Assembly (NCBI GenBank): GCA_903930435.1
Contig: CAIYYN010000008.1
Coordinates: 186,001 to 250,000, forward strand
Direction of reading: 5' to 3'
DNA from: an uncultured Hyphomicrobiales bacterium
Lineage (GTDB): Bacteria > Pseudomonadota > Alphaproteobacteria > Rhizobiales > Ancalomicrobiaceae
Length of the DNA stretch: 64,000 nucleotides
A program made the position numbers and the translations under genes. The notes beneath the pieces are model-generated. The model had not been told where the DNA came from. It was given only the letters and a program-made list of their open reading frames with translations, and ran no database searches. Positions 34,236 through 42,974 of the stretch are shown one piece after another. Within the stretch, counting starts at the first letter, position 1. Each line of letters begins with the position of its first letter.

Positions 34236-34544
34236 TTACCGAGACGATACTGACGCAAGCGTTGTCGTTTGCTGCGTTACATCCGAGATTTCAAGTGTGC
34301 CCGACGACATGGCACGGGAGCATTGGCTAGATGTGTCATCGCCCTTGTTATAGACGGAGCAAGATCCAAAAGCACCGAAAGCATCAGCCAGACGATCGCC
34401 AAGGCTTTCCGTGATCGGCTCACGGTCAGTTTTAGCCGATATATCCAAAATCTGCACGCGCCCTGCCTCGGCATCCGTAAACAGGAGCGGCATTGACAGC
34501 AGTAGCCCAACAATGAGGGCTGAAAAGCTTGTGATTTCCAACAT
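34236..34544 (-). CDS. Small predicted secreted protein, unknown
   Basis: A 102-residue frame with a convincing signal peptide (FSALIVGLLLSMPLLF, cleavage near DAEA-GRV) and a GGGGGAT ribosome site ahead of the ATG. The mature part has two Cys (in FGSCSVYNK and SQCSRAM) that could form a disulphide. I recognise no family. Overlapping plus-strand frames lack such features. It stands alone, between the glucan unit and coaD, in a stretch of about 600 bp that is otherwise non-coding. Confidence 0.55.
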   Translation of the reverse strand: MLEITSFSALIVGLLLSMPLLFTDAEAGRVQILDISAKTDREPITESLGDRLADAFGAFGSCSVYNKGDDTSSQCSRAMSSGTLEISDVTQQTTTLASVSSR

Positions 34545-34686
34545 CGGTAATCCCCCGCTTCAGGTTCGATCCAGTGTGATCAAGATACGCACCCATCACT
34601 GAATGGTTTCAGTGCAGTCCGTTCATCTTCGTTTCAGAATCAGTCGGGCACTTGCGGGGAGTAGACACAGGCGATAAACCCGGTGC

Positions 34687-35184
34687 ATGGCACATGTAGC
34701 GCTTTATCCCGGTTCATTTGATCCCGTCACAAACGGGCATATTGACGTGCTTGCGCAAGCACTTGATATCGCTGACAAGGTGATAGTTGCAATCGGTGTG
34801 CATCCCGCAAAAAAAGGGATGTTTACCTTCGATGAACGTGTTCTCATGATTCGTGAGGCGGTCACGCACCTTGGGGCAAGCGCCGACAGGGTCGATGTCA
34901 TTGCGTTTGAATCATTGGTCGTTCAGGCCGCGCAAAAGCTCGGAGCAACGATCCTCGTCCGCGGCCTGCGCGATGGCACGGACCTCGACTACGAGATGCA
35001 AATGGCCGGTATGAACGGGGCTATGGCCCCCGGCGTCCGAACCGTGTTTCTTCCGGCTTCACCTGCCGTTCGTCACATCACGGCCACGCTCGTCAGGCAG
35101 ATCGCTCAGATGGGGGGCGACGTCTCGGCGTTTGTTCCAGCTGATGTTGCTGACCGTCTGAAGGCGCGACTGGCAAGCACGTGA
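34687..35184 (+). CDS. coaD: Phosphopantetheine adenylyltransferase
   Basis: A 165-residue enzyme of the fourth step of coenzyme A synthesis: ATP plus 4'-phosphopantetheine gives dephospho-CoA and pyrophosphate. The nucleotidyltransferase motif [16 protein letters not shown] (with the TxxH element as TNGH) is at the N-terminus, [14 protein letters not shown] in the middle, and the ISSTLVR-equivalent ([21 protein letters not shown]) near the end. The usual Ser-Ser here reads Thr-Ala, a conservative change. The length is normal. The gene is followed by a cyclophilin gene, a pairing common in alphaproteobacteria. Confidence 0.95.
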   Translation: MAHVALYPGSFDPVTNGHIDVLAQALDIADKVIVAIGVHPAKKGMFTFDERVLMIREAVTHLGASADRVDVIAFESLVVQAAQKLGATILVRGLRDGTDLDYEMQMAGMNGAMAPGVRTVFLPASPAVRHITATLVRQIAQMGGDVSAFVPADVADRLKARLAST

Positions 35185-35248
35185 CGCGCTGCATTTTCGA
35201 AGAGACATCTGACACTATCCCGTTTGCCTGATGCTCCAGGAGGTACCA

Positions 35249-35839
35249 TTGAACCGTCGCCATTTCACAGCCGCGCTTTTAACAGCCATCACTTTGGTGT
35301 CTGGCTTTGCCCTGACGGCAACCGGGCCTTCGCCTGCAATGGCCATCACATTGCCTCAGGGGTCGGATCCTGCCAACACGCTCGTGTTGACGCTGAAGGA
35401 CGGTCAGGTCCTCATCCGGCTGCGCCCGGATCTGGCTCCCAATCATGTTGCTCAGATCAAGGCGCTGGTGAAGAGCGGATTTTACGATGGAATTGTTTTT
35501 CATCGCGTGATCAATGGGTTCATGGCCCAAACGGGCGATCCGACCGGAACAGGGGCAGGTGGCTCCAAGCTGCCCGACCTCAAGGCCGAATTCACCAATA
35601 CGCATTTTGGACGCGGTGTGCTTGGCATGGCCCGGACCAGTAATCCGAATTCCGCAAACTCGCAGTTCTTCATCATGTTCGCCGACGCACCGCATCTGGA
35701 CGGTCAATACACCGTCTTCGGAGAGGTTGTTTCCGGGATGGAGTTTGTCGACAGGATCAAAAAGGGTGATACATCCGACGGGATGGTCGTCGGCCCGGAC
35801 AAGATTATCAAGTTGCAACTGGCTAGCGACGCCAAGTGA
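35249..35839 (+). CDS. Periplasmic cyclophilin-type peptidyl-prolyl isomerase
   Basis: An exported prolyl isomerase of about 196 residues. The core motifs are FYDGIVFHRVINGFMAQTGDPTGTG, here split around the catalytic Arg in FHRV, then GVLGMARTSNPNSANSQFFI and LDGQYTVFGEV. The start is best placed at TTG 35249, because a perfect AGGAGG sits 6 bp upstream; an in-frame ATG at 35231 would place that site inside the gene. From TTG the protein begins with a signal peptide (NRRHFTAALLTAITLVSGFA, cleavage near SPAMA). It assists folding in the periplasm and follows coaD by 64 bp. Confidence 0.88.
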   Translation: MNRRHFTAALLTAITLVSGFALTATGPSPAMAITLPQGSDPANTLVLTLKDGQVLIRLRPDLAPNHVAQIKALVKSGFYDGIVFHRVINGFMAQTGDPTGTGAGGSKLPDLKAEFTNTHFGRGVLGMARTSNPNSANSQFFIMFADAPHLDGQYTVFGEVVSGMEFVDRIKKGDTSDGMVVGPDKIIKLQLASDAK

Positions 35840-35920
35840 GTTTGTCTCGCTAATTTCAGCTAAGACGGCACGGTTGCCCAGTGTGGCAACGGTCCCATAG
35901 TTTGACTTTTCGGAGGAAAA

Positions 35921-36217
35921 ATGACCCTCAATTTTTTTGCATGCATGCGCGGCTCAATCCTTGCTGCCCTTGTTCTTTCGACGGGCGTCGCTCGGGCCGA
36001 GAACGATAATCGACCCGCACTAATCCAGCAGATGATGGAAAACTGTTACACGAACCATGCGAACGACGATCCAGCTACCAAGGCAAAGTGCGAATGTTTT
36101 GCGCGCGCCTTCGTCAATTCGCTCACGCCTGCGGAGATCGCTGTTCCGAGAAAGTCGGCAGCCATCAATGCAAAGGTCGCGGATGCGCGTCGGATGTGTC
36201 GGCTTGGCGACTTTTGA
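35921..36217 (+). CDS. Small cysteine-containing secreted protein, unknown
   Basis: A 98-residue protein with a signal peptide (MRGSILAALVLSTGVARA) and a strong ribosome site (GGAGGAAA) before ATG 35921. The mature part has four Cys in a CX14CXC pattern plus one near the C-terminus (ENCYTNHAND; KCECFARAF; RRMCRLGDF), suggesting two disulphides and a helical fold. The helices around the CEC motif resemble small periplasmic proteins often seen in alphaproteobacteria, but I do not recognise a named family. Its stop abuts the stop of the convergent acyltransferase gene with no gap. Confidence 0.7.
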   Translation: MTLNFFACMRGSILAALVLSTGVARAENDNRPALIQQMMENCYTNHANDDPATKAKCECFARAFVNSLTPAEIAVPRKSAAINAKVADARRMCRLGDF

Positions 36218-37351
36218 TCAGCGTGCCCGACTGAACAAACTGTTCCAGCCCTGATGCAGTCGCCGGTCAACCCAGACCGAGAGTTCGGCGCGGCGACTTA
36301 GTATTGGGCGCTCGACGAACCACCAAGACATTGCGGCATAAGCAAAACTGGCAATTAGCGCAATCGCTGCGTTGTCGTACCAGATCGCAAAGCCGGGCAT
36401 CAAAGCGACTTCGGCTTGCTGGATCGGGAAGGCGAATAAGTAAATCCCGTAGGAATAATCGCCGGACATCAGGATCGGCACTTTTTTCGGGTTGAGCAAG
36501 CCGACATAAATCGTCGCATAGGCAATCGGAATAACGGCGAGAAAGCTGAGCCGCATATCGAACAGAAGCAGCATTCCAAGCGCAAGGCTCACGGCAGCTA
36601 GTCGCCCGCTTAGCCTTATGCGTTGGCCGTACAGGTTCAAGGCGACACCGGTCAGGAACGCCAGCACCAGCCCGCGACCCGGCACACCATCAAACCGCCA
36701 CTCTGGCCGATACCGGATGAAGAGCCAGGCTGTTCCGGCAACACACAGAAGTCCCATCAGCCAGAGCACGTAGCGCGGCCTCTTTATGAAGCCGATGAAA
36801 GACAATAGGGCGAGCAGAATATAGCAATCAAGTTCAAACGGGATTGTCCAGATTGACTGATTGATGACATCGGGAAATGGATTATGCGCAAACAGTCCCG
36901 GCAAGATGAACTGGACGTCGCCGTATAGATTGCGAAAATACCGCCAGAACTCGGGCGACGAAAAGTAGTCGGACAGCGGAAGTGTCGTCAATAATGGGCC
37001 GATGACCAGTGCCGAGAGCAAGACTTCAACAGCCAAGGCCGGAGCAAGTCGCAGAACTCGCAACGTGACGAAAGAGACCAGCGAGTTCCGCTTCAGCAGG
37101 CTTCCGGCAACAAGAAAGCCACTCAAGGCAAAGAAGGCGGGCATGATGATCGCCAAGCCAATTCGAGGCCAGGTTGACCATAGCGATTCGGCCAGAAGTT
37201 GATCCGTGACAACGACACTGTGCTCGAGCACGACACTGATTGCGAGACCGATCCGCAAATAGTCAAACCCCGTCGTCACGCCTCCGTGGCGGTCAAGCCG
37301 CTCGGATATCGTGTCTCCAACACTTGGATCGGCTGCGACAGAGACGTTCAA
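36218..37351 (-). CDS. Acyltransferase family 3 membrane protein (OafA-like)
   Basis: A 377-residue integral membrane acyltransferase of the Acyl_transf_3 (OafA/NodX/ExoZ) family, which O-acylates cell-surface sugars or glycans. It opens with FDYLRIGLAISVVLEHSVVV, whose His corresponds to the conserved active-site His, and shows about ten membrane segments (LAIIMPAFFALSGFLVAGSLL; FLAVIPIAYATIYVGLL; ALIASFAYAAMSWWFVERPI). The VERP near the end is a family hallmark. The start could be later than 37351 by some residues because the first 20 are hydrophilic. The acyl donor and acceptor are unknown; periplasmic glucans are one possible acceptor given the nearby glucan genes. Confidence 0.85.
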   Translation of the reverse strand: MNVSVAADPSVGDTISERLDRHGGVTTGFDYLRIGLAISVVLEHSVVVTDQLLAESLWSTWPRIGLAIIMPAFFALSGFLVAGSLLKRNSLVSFVTLRVLRLAPALAVEVLLSALVIGPLLTTLPLSDYFSSPEFWRYFRNLYGDVQFILPGLFAHNPFPDVINQSIWTIPFELDCYILLALLSFIGFIKRPRYVLWLMGLLCVAGTAWLFIRYRPEWRFDGVPGRGLVLAFLTGVALNLYGQRIRLSGRLAAVSLALGMLLLFDMRLSFLAVIPIAYATIYVGLLNPKKVPILMSGDYSYGIYLFAFPIQQAEVALMPGFAIWYDNAAIALIASFAYAAMSWWFVERPILSRRAELSVWVDRRLHQGWNSLFSRAR

Positions 37352-37543
37352 TTCAAACCCCTAAAAGGGCTGGTCGACTGACTGATCGGTTTGCGCTCTC
37401 AAGGCGCTGTCGCTGCGGTAAAAGCATTGCCAGCTATCGAGACAACAAGAATGGGCAACGAAACGCAAACGCCATCAGTACAATCTAAATGAAAATCGTG
37501 CTCCTGTCAGTTTTTGTTAAAATCAACAGAGATCATCGTTAAT

Positions 37544-38317
37544 TCACTTTTCGACAAAGGCCTTTTCGATCACGTAATCGCCGGGAACACCGGTATTGCC
37601 TTCGATATAACCCAAGGCTTTCAGCTGTGCCGGAACATCGATCAAGAGCTGCGGGTTACCACACAGCATGGCGCGATCGCGAGCCGGATCGAGCGAAGGC
37701 AAACCAATATCCGTAAACAATTGGCCGGACGAAATCAGATCCGGAATGCGCCCCTGTGTCTTGAACGCCTCGCGCGTCACAGTCGGATAATAAATGAGTG
37801 CCGGAGCCACCATTTCGCCAACCAGTTCGTCGGTCGGGAGCTGATTGGTGATCAAGTCTTCGTAAGCCAACTCGGCGACTGTGCGGACGCCATGCACCAG
37901 AACGACTTTCTCAAAGCGATCATACGTCTCGGGATCGCGGATCGTTGCCATGAAGGGGGCTAATCCAGTTCCTGTGGAGAAGAGATAGAGATTTTTGCCG
38001 TCCTTGAGGTTGTCGAGAACCAGCGTCCCCGTCGGCTTCTTGCCGACCAGCAAGGTATCGCCGACCTTCAGGTGCTGTAGCCGGGAGGTGAGCGGCCCGT
38101 TTTGGACCTTGATGGAAAAGAACTCGAGCGTATCGGCATAATTGGGGCTGACGATCGAGTAGGCGCGCAGCAGCGGACGGCCTTCAACCTCGATCCCGAT
38201 CATGACGAATTGCCCGTTTTTGAAACGGAATGCAGGGTCACGTGTTGTCGTGAAGCTGAAGAGCGTGTCTGTCCAATGGTGTACCGATAGCACGCGTTCT
38301 TCGAAGAAATTGCTCAT
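37544..38317 (-). CDS. fpr: Ferredoxin--NADP reductase
   Basis: A 257-residue FAD flavoprotein that passes electrons between NADPH and ferredoxin or flavodoxin. The FAD motif RAYSIVSPNY, the phosphate-binding GPLTSRLQHLKVGDTL, the NADP region FSTGTGLAPFMATIRD, VLVHGVRTVAELAY, and MLCGNPQLLID are all in the order of the bacterial subclass. The C-terminal FVEK matches the typical bacterial end. It is monocistronic by spacing. It may provide reduced ferredoxin for the 6-hydroxynicotinate reductase and Rieske oxygenases in this window; that link is inference. Confidence 0.92.
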   Translation of the reverse strand: MSNFFEERVLSVHHWTDTLFSFTTTRDPAFRFKNGQFVMIGIEVEGRPLLRAYSIVSPNYADTLEFFSIKVQNGPLTSRLQHLKVGDTLLVGKKPTGTLVLDNLKDGKNLYLFSTGTGLAPFMATIRDPETYDRFEKVVLVHGVRTVAELAYEDLITNQLPTDELVGEMVAPALIYYPTVTREAFKTQGRIPDLISSGQLFTDIGLPSLDPARDRAMLCGNPQLLIDVPAQLKALGYIEGNTGVPGDYVIEKAFVEK

Positions 38318-38426
38318 GTGTCAGGGATCCCAAGTCTCGTTCAGGGTCTTCTGCCCCGACTGGCCGCAGGGATCAACCCCAATATGGGTCTCGATACCCT
38401 GTGTTGACTGCGTATGGGCACTCAAC

Positions 38427-39476
38427 TCAACTGAGTTTTCCGAGGATTGTAGAAATCTTTTCTGCGGTGTCACCCCAGCGCGGCAAGTGGTAACTTCGCG
38501 CGCGTGACTTCGTCAGCAAATCATTTCTGACGATTTTATTTGAATGAACTGCTTTCAATGCTGCGACGAGAGCGATGACATCGCCGGGATCAATCATCAG
38601 GCCGCCATCACCTATGACCTCGGATGCTCCACTGGTCCCAATCACGGGCAGACCGAAGCTGAAAGCCTCGGCAAACGCCATGCCATAGCCTTCATACTGC
38701 GTCGCCAGCACAAAGCAGTCCGCTGTCATATAACGGCTCGTCAAGTCCGCTTCATCAAGCGCACCTGTCAATGTGATCCGGTCTGCGAGACTCGAGCGGT
38801 CGATTGCGGCCCTTATATCCCGTGCGTGGTCCGGATCCAGCGTCGGGTCTCCGACGATCTCAGCGCACCAGTCCAGATCACGGATGGCAGCGAAAGCTTT
38901 GATCAGGTCCAGATGCCCTTTGCGCGGGATCAGGGAACCGACCGACAGAAACTTGAATGGCCCGTTCTCTTTGTCTAGCCTGGTATCTGGGGGTATCACC
39001 GGATCAACGCCGGGGCAGGCGACCGTGATTTTCGATGACGCGACACCGTAGTCGCTCTGAAGGATTTCGGAAGTTGCCGGGCTGGTCACAATAATCGCCC
39101 GAGCATGGACAAGCGCGGACCGCTCTGCCTCTCTCAGCCACTCGGCGCGTTCGGCGGACAATCCTGTCTCAAGCGCCAACGGATGATGCACGAGTGCCAC
39201 GAGCATGTGCGACCCAGCCAGCCGGGCAATCACGTCAGGCATCGCGCTATAGGCGAGCGCGTCAATGATGAGAGGCTGGTCAGTAGCCACTGCCGCCAAC
39301 GTCGCCTCTGTGATTGCAAGGTCTTCGGCTGTCGGATCAGGAAAGCGATCTGGCAGCGTCACGATCTCGACATTATGACCCAAGGCTCGCAACTCGTGAA
39401 TCACCCGGCGGTCATAGCGATAGCCGCCTGTCGGCTTATCCAGCGACCCCGGAACGGCGAAGGCGACAGATATCAT
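38427..39476 (-). CDS. Glycosyltransferase family 4 protein
   Basis: A 349-residue GT-B fold glycosyltransferase. The nucleotide-sugar-binding half shows FLSVGSLIPRKGHLDLIKAFA, FVLATQYEGYGMAFAEAFSFGLPVIGT and SGASEVIGDGGLMIDPGD, the E-x7-E region of GT4. The acceptor half starts with FAVPGSLDKPTGGYRYDRRVI. Its start overlaps the stop of the PTPS-like gene by 4 bp, so it belongs to a three-gene operon with a medium-chain dehydrogenase and a PTPS-like protein. From this pairing the acceptor could be a pterin-like or related small molecule; lipopolysaccharide or another glycan cannot be excluded. Confidence 0.88.
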   Translation of the reverse strand: MISVAFAVPGSLDKPTGGYRYDRRVIHELRALGHNVEIVTLPDRFPDPTAEDLAITEATLAAVATDQPLIIDALAYSAMPDVIARLAGSHMLVALVHHPLALETGLSAERAEWLREAERSALVHARAIIVTSPATSEILQSDYGVASSKITVACPGVDPVIPPDTRLDKENGPFKFLSVGSLIPRKGHLDLIKAFAAIRDLDWCAEIVGDPTLDPDHARDIRAAIDRSSLADRITLTGALDEADLTSRYMTADCFVLATQYEGYGMAFAEAFSFGLPVIGTSGASEVIGDGGLMIDPGDVIALVAALKAVHSNKIVRNDLLTKSRARSYHLPRWGDTAEKISTILGKLS

Positions 39477-39877
39477 CGCTCGATGTCCGCCTCGTAACTT
39501 GCCTTGGCGATGTGGCTCTCTTCAAGTGTGACCCTCATGCGTGTCAGGTTTTGTGATCCCGCACCCAATTCACCGCTGATGATGGCATCCCGCAGTTGGT
39601 CAAAGATGTATTTCGACAAGACCTCGGTCGTCGTGTTCTGGCCCTTGAACTGGGGAAGGTCATCGAGGTTACGATAGTTCAGTGGAGCCAGGATCGATTT
39701 CAGGGTATCGATTGCGCGCCCGATATCAATCACCACGCCCTCATCCGTCAAAACGGGCGCATAGAAGGCTGCATCGACGACAAACGTTGCCCCGTGCAAC
39801 GCCTGTGCAGGGCCAAACAGCTCGCCCTTGAAGGAATGTGCGATCATGATGTGGTCACGAACTTCAACCGAAAACAT
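39473..39877 (-). CDS. 6-pyruvoyl-tetrahydropterin synthase-like protein with incomplete zinc site
   Basis: A 134-residue protein of the PTPS/QueD superfamily. Classical members bind zinc through three His and turn over dihydroneopterin triphosphate. Here the first His (H14 in IAHSF) and the second (H28 in ALHGATF) are present, but the third position of the HGH motif is Ala (A30), and no Cys lies in the usual catalytic place before it. The later LNYRNLDDLP-FKGQNTTTEVL and RVTLEESH segments retain the family pattern, including the conserved Glu. ATG 39877 has CGAGGT upstream; an extension to 39979 is inside the dehydrogenase gene. The altered site suggests a changed reaction. It lies between a dehydrogenase and a glycosyltransferase. 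Confidence 0.75.
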   Translation of the reverse strand: MFSVEVRDHIMIAHSFKGELFGPAQALHGATFVVDAAFYAPVLTDEGVVIDIGRAIDTLKSILAPLNYRNLDDLPQFKGQNTTTEVLSKYIFDQLRDAIISGELGAGSQNLTRMRVTLEESHIAKASYEADIER

Positions 39878-39893
39878 CGAATACCTCGTGAGA

Positions 39894-40913
39894 TCAGGGA
39901 TAAATAACCAGCGGACATTGCCCGCTGCGCTGGGACAGCAGGTGACCGAACTTGCGCGGAAGATCATCGAACGCAACACGTGCTCCGATCAGCGCGTCCA
40001 GCCGATCATCCAGCAATAGCTTCTGGACCACCGCCATGCGCCTGCGATGATCAAACCGGGACCGCCGTGCCGGTGCGATAGATCCGACCTGACTGGAAAT
40101 GATCTGTAGCCTCCGACTATGGAACGCTTCACCCAATGGGAGGGTCACGGATGCCGATCCATACCAGCTCACGTCAATGATCCGAGCCTCGGTCCCCGCA
40201 ATTGACAGGGCCGTTGCAAGGCCCGCCGGGTGGCCGGACGCCTGAAACACACAGTCGAAGTCTTCAATCGTCGACGCCTGAAAGTCGGTCGTGACGCTCA
40301 CAAAGTTTGCGCCGAAATGATCAGCCCGCGCAGCTCGGGCGGGGTCGGTATCCAGCATGGTCACGTCAACGCCAGCGATCCGGCTGAGAATGGCTGCCAG
40401 CAGTGAACCGATGACGCCAGCGCCAATGATCGCAACCCGCTCGCCCGGCGCAATCGCTCCATCCCAAACCGCATTGAGCGCTGTTTCCATATTGGCCGAC
40501 AGCACAGCCCGTTCCGGCGGACAGGCCGGTTCAACCCGCGTGAGACTGGTCACCGGGACGACATATCTGTCCTGATGGGGATGCAACACGAAGACGCAAG
40601 CGCCTGTCCAATCGTCGGGGCCAGCCTCGACAACCCCGACTGACGCATAGCCGTATTTAACCGGGAATGGAAAGTCGCCGGCCTGAAATGGCGCTCGCAT
40701 CCGTTGAAATTCACTTGCGGGGATCTTGCCCGAGTAGACCAGCGATTCAGTGCCGCCACTGATGCCGGAAAAGAGCGTCCGCACGCGGGCTGTATTCGGG
40801 CCGACGTCAGCCAGCACTTCGTTCCGCATCTCGCAAAAGCGCGGTGCAATCGTCCAGACGGATCTGGCCAGACCGGACGTGTCGCCATCGATGATCTCGT
40901 GTTCAGGCAACAT
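39894..40913 (-). CDS. Medium-chain (zinc-type) alcohol dehydrogenase-like protein
   Basis: A 339-residue medium-chain dehydrogenase/reductase. The NAD(P)-binding motif is VAIIGAGVIGSLLAAILSR with an Asp (MLDTD) after the second strand, favouring NAD. The N-terminal catalytic domain has FSGISGGTESLVYSG in place of the usual CGxDxH zinc motif, and I see no Cys cluster for a structural zinc, so catalysis may not use zinc. The domain resembles BchC-type or bacteriochlorophyllide-like dehydrogenases in having GISGGTE. It is the first gene of the operon with the PTPS-like and GT4 genes, 16 bp before the former. The substrate is unknown. Confidence 0.82.
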   Translation of the reverse strand: MLPEHEIIDGDTSGLARSVWTIAPRFCEMRNEVLADVGPNTARVRTLFSGISGGTESLVYSGKIPASEFQRMRAPFQAGDFPFPVKYGYASVGVVEAGPDDWTGACVFVLHPHQDRYVVPVTSLTRVEPACPPERAVLSANMETALNAVWDGAIAPGERVAIIGAGVIGSLLAAILSRIAGVDVTMLDTDPARAARADHFGANFVSVTTDFQASTIEDFDCVFQASGHPAGLATALSIAGTEARIIDVSWYGSASVTLPLGEAFHSRRLQIISSQVGSIAPARRSRFDHRRRMAVVQKLLLDDRLDALIGARVAFDDLPRKFGHLLSQRSGQCPLVIYP

Positions 40914-41131
40914 GCTTTTACAGTCTCAATCTTCTGTCATTCCGGACGGCACCTGACATGTCCCACTGTAGGGTACATAGGGTTCGTTTGCCATGAGTTT
41001 AGGGGGGCCTTGCAAAACGATTGCTCCATTTGATGAACACGGTCGTATAGAGAGGCTCCTTCCAGCCTGTCATGGGCTGATTGTCTCCGACACGCCGACC
41101 ATTCATCGATTGCAACAACAAGGGTGTTTCC

Positions 41132-42901
41132 GTGCCACCAGCCGACTCAGCAAAAAGCCTGAAGCCGCAAGAGATTGGCTATCGGCGATACATATTCGGC
41201 AGCCTTGTCCTGATCAGTTGGTTCGCCTGCGTCTCGCTTGCCGCATCAGTCGTCGCATCCGGACAATGGTCGATATTGCTTGGTGCGATCCTGTTTCTCT
41301 TTGCGTGCCAGTTGCCTTGGCCAATCATCGGGTTCTGGAATGCCACAATCGGCTTCCTGATCACTCAGTTCAGCAATGACCCATTGGCGCTGTGCAGCCC
41401 GCCGGCCAAACTGAAAAGCGAAACCAGAGCGTCAACCACGACCGCAGTGCTGATGTGTATTCGCAATGAGGATACGCAAACAGTTTTCGCCCGACTGAAC
41501 GCCTTGATTGGTGAACTCGTCGCAACGGGGCAGGGGTCCAGTTTCAGCGTCTATATCCTGTCGGATACCTCGGTCCCGTCCATTGGCGAGGCGGAAGAAG
41601 TCGCGACGGCAGCGCTGAAGGCGGATTGGGGACAGCAGATTGCTGGCATAACCTACCGACGTCGGGCGATAAACACGGGCTTCAAGGCGGGCAATATCCG
41701 GGATTTTTGCCTGACATTCGGCGGCAGTCATGATTATGCGCTCGTGCTGGATGCCGACAGTTTCATGAGCGGTGACAAGATCATGCAGTGCGTTTCAGCG
41801 ATGGATGAGAATCCGACGCTTGGCATCCTGCAATGCCTGACGGTTGGATTGCCGTCGCTCAGCCCACTGGCGCGGCTGTTTCAATTCGGCATGCGGCTCG
41901 GCATGCGGGCCTATACGCTCGGTAGCAGCTGGTGGCAGGCGGATTGCGGACCCTACTGGGGCCATAATGCCATCATCCGGCTCCAACCCTTCACAGCCTA
42001 TTGCGATCTTCCACAATTGCCGGGGCGACCACCTTTTGGCGGCGACATTCTCAGTCACGACCAGATCGAAGCCGTCCTGATGCGGCGTGCGGGGTTCGAG
42101 GTGCGCGTCATCCCGCTGGAAGGCGGTAGCTATGAAGAAAATCCGCCGACAACGATTGAGTTCATCCGTCGGGATCTGCGCTGGTGCCTCGGCAATCTGC
42201 AATATTTCGCACTGCTGGGGATGCCTGGCCTGAAAGTCACCAGCCGTGTGCAACTGTGCCTCGCAATCTGGATGTTCCTGTCGGCGGCCTGCAATGTCGG
42301 CTTCTGGAGCCTGTTGCTGCTTCAATCGCTCCTGCATCCCACGGGTGACTGGATCGAGCGCGGTCCTGCATTCAGCGTTATCGGCCTCATGATTGTTTTG
42401 ACGCTTGTGCAGAAATGCGCCTCGGCTCTGGCCGTCCTGCTGAACGCGGTTGAGCTCCGCACCTGGGGTGGCCCGTTACGCTTCCTGACCGGCTTCGTTA
42501 TGGAACTGCTGTTTTCCATTATCCTAACGCCCATCATGCAGCTGTCTGAAACCGCCGCGATTGTGATGTTATGCTTCGGTCAGACGATTGGCTGGCAGGC
42601 TCAAAACCGCAGCGAACACGCAATACCCTGGTGGGAAGCCTTCGTCCGATTCTGGCCGCATACCGTCGTCGGCCTGGTGGTTGGTTACGCTCTCAGCACG
42701 ATTTCGCCCATGGCTGCTGTCTGGTCGTTACCCGTCTATGGCGGTCTACTATTGGCAATCCCGCTGTCGGTCGTGACATCATCACCGAAACTGGGGGCCT
42801 GGATGGCCGGGGCAAAGGCGCTGGCAATCCCGGAAGACATTGACCCGCCCGACGAGATCAAGCCTTTGCAATTGCCCGCACTTGCTATCGCGGTGACTTG
42901 A
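41132..42901 (+). CDS. Second OpgH/MdoH-like membrane glucosyltransferase
   Basis: A paralogue of mdoH, about 589 residues. It has the same catalytic elements: ALVLDADSFMSGDK (DxD), ADCGPYWGHNAIIR, and RRDLRWCLGNLQYF (RW motif), with membrane helices before and after (FLSAACNVGFWSLLLLQSLL; FLTGFVMELLFSIILTPIMQL). It lacks part of the N-terminal tail and the long C-terminal tail of mdoH. The start is uncertain: GTG 41132 has AAGGGT upstream, while a TTG at 41081 has no site. It is followed 73 bp later by an unknown secreted protein instead of an OpgG homologue. It likely makes or modifies a beta-glucan distinct from that made by the gene at 30038; this is inference. Confidence 0.85.
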   Translation: MPPADSAKSLKPQEIGYRRYIFGSLVLISWFACVSLAASVVASGQWSILLGAILFLFACQLPWPIIGFWNATIGFLITQFSNDPLALCSPPAKLKSETRASTTTAVLMCIRNEDTQTVFARLNALIGELVATGQGSSFSVYILSDTSVPSIGEAEEVATAALKADWGQQIAGITYRRRAINTGFKAGNIRDFCLTFGGSHDYALVLDADSFMSGDKIMQCVSAMDENPTLGILQCLTVGLPSLSPLARLFQFGMRLGMRAYTLGSSWWQADCGPYWGHNAIIRLQPFTAYCDLPQLPGRPPFGGDILSHDQIEAVLMRRAGFEVRVIPLEGGSYEENPPTTIEFIRRDLRWCLGNLQYFALLGMPGLKVTSRVQLCLAIWMFLSAACNVGFWSLLLLQSLLHPTGDWIERGPAFSVIGLMIVLTLVQKCASALAVLLNAVELRTWGGPLRFLTGFVMELLFSIILTPIMQLSETAAIVMLCFGQTIGWQAQNRSEHAIPWWEAFVRFWPHTVVGLVVGYALSTISPMAAVWSLPVYGGLLLAIPLSVVTSSPKLGAWMAGAKALAIPEDIDPPDEIKPLQLPALAIAVT

Positions 42902-42974
42902 CAGCAAGCTGGCATCAGCGCCTAAAGCTGCCCGACAATTTGATTGATGTCGGACGTAAAACGAGGTTGGTGAC

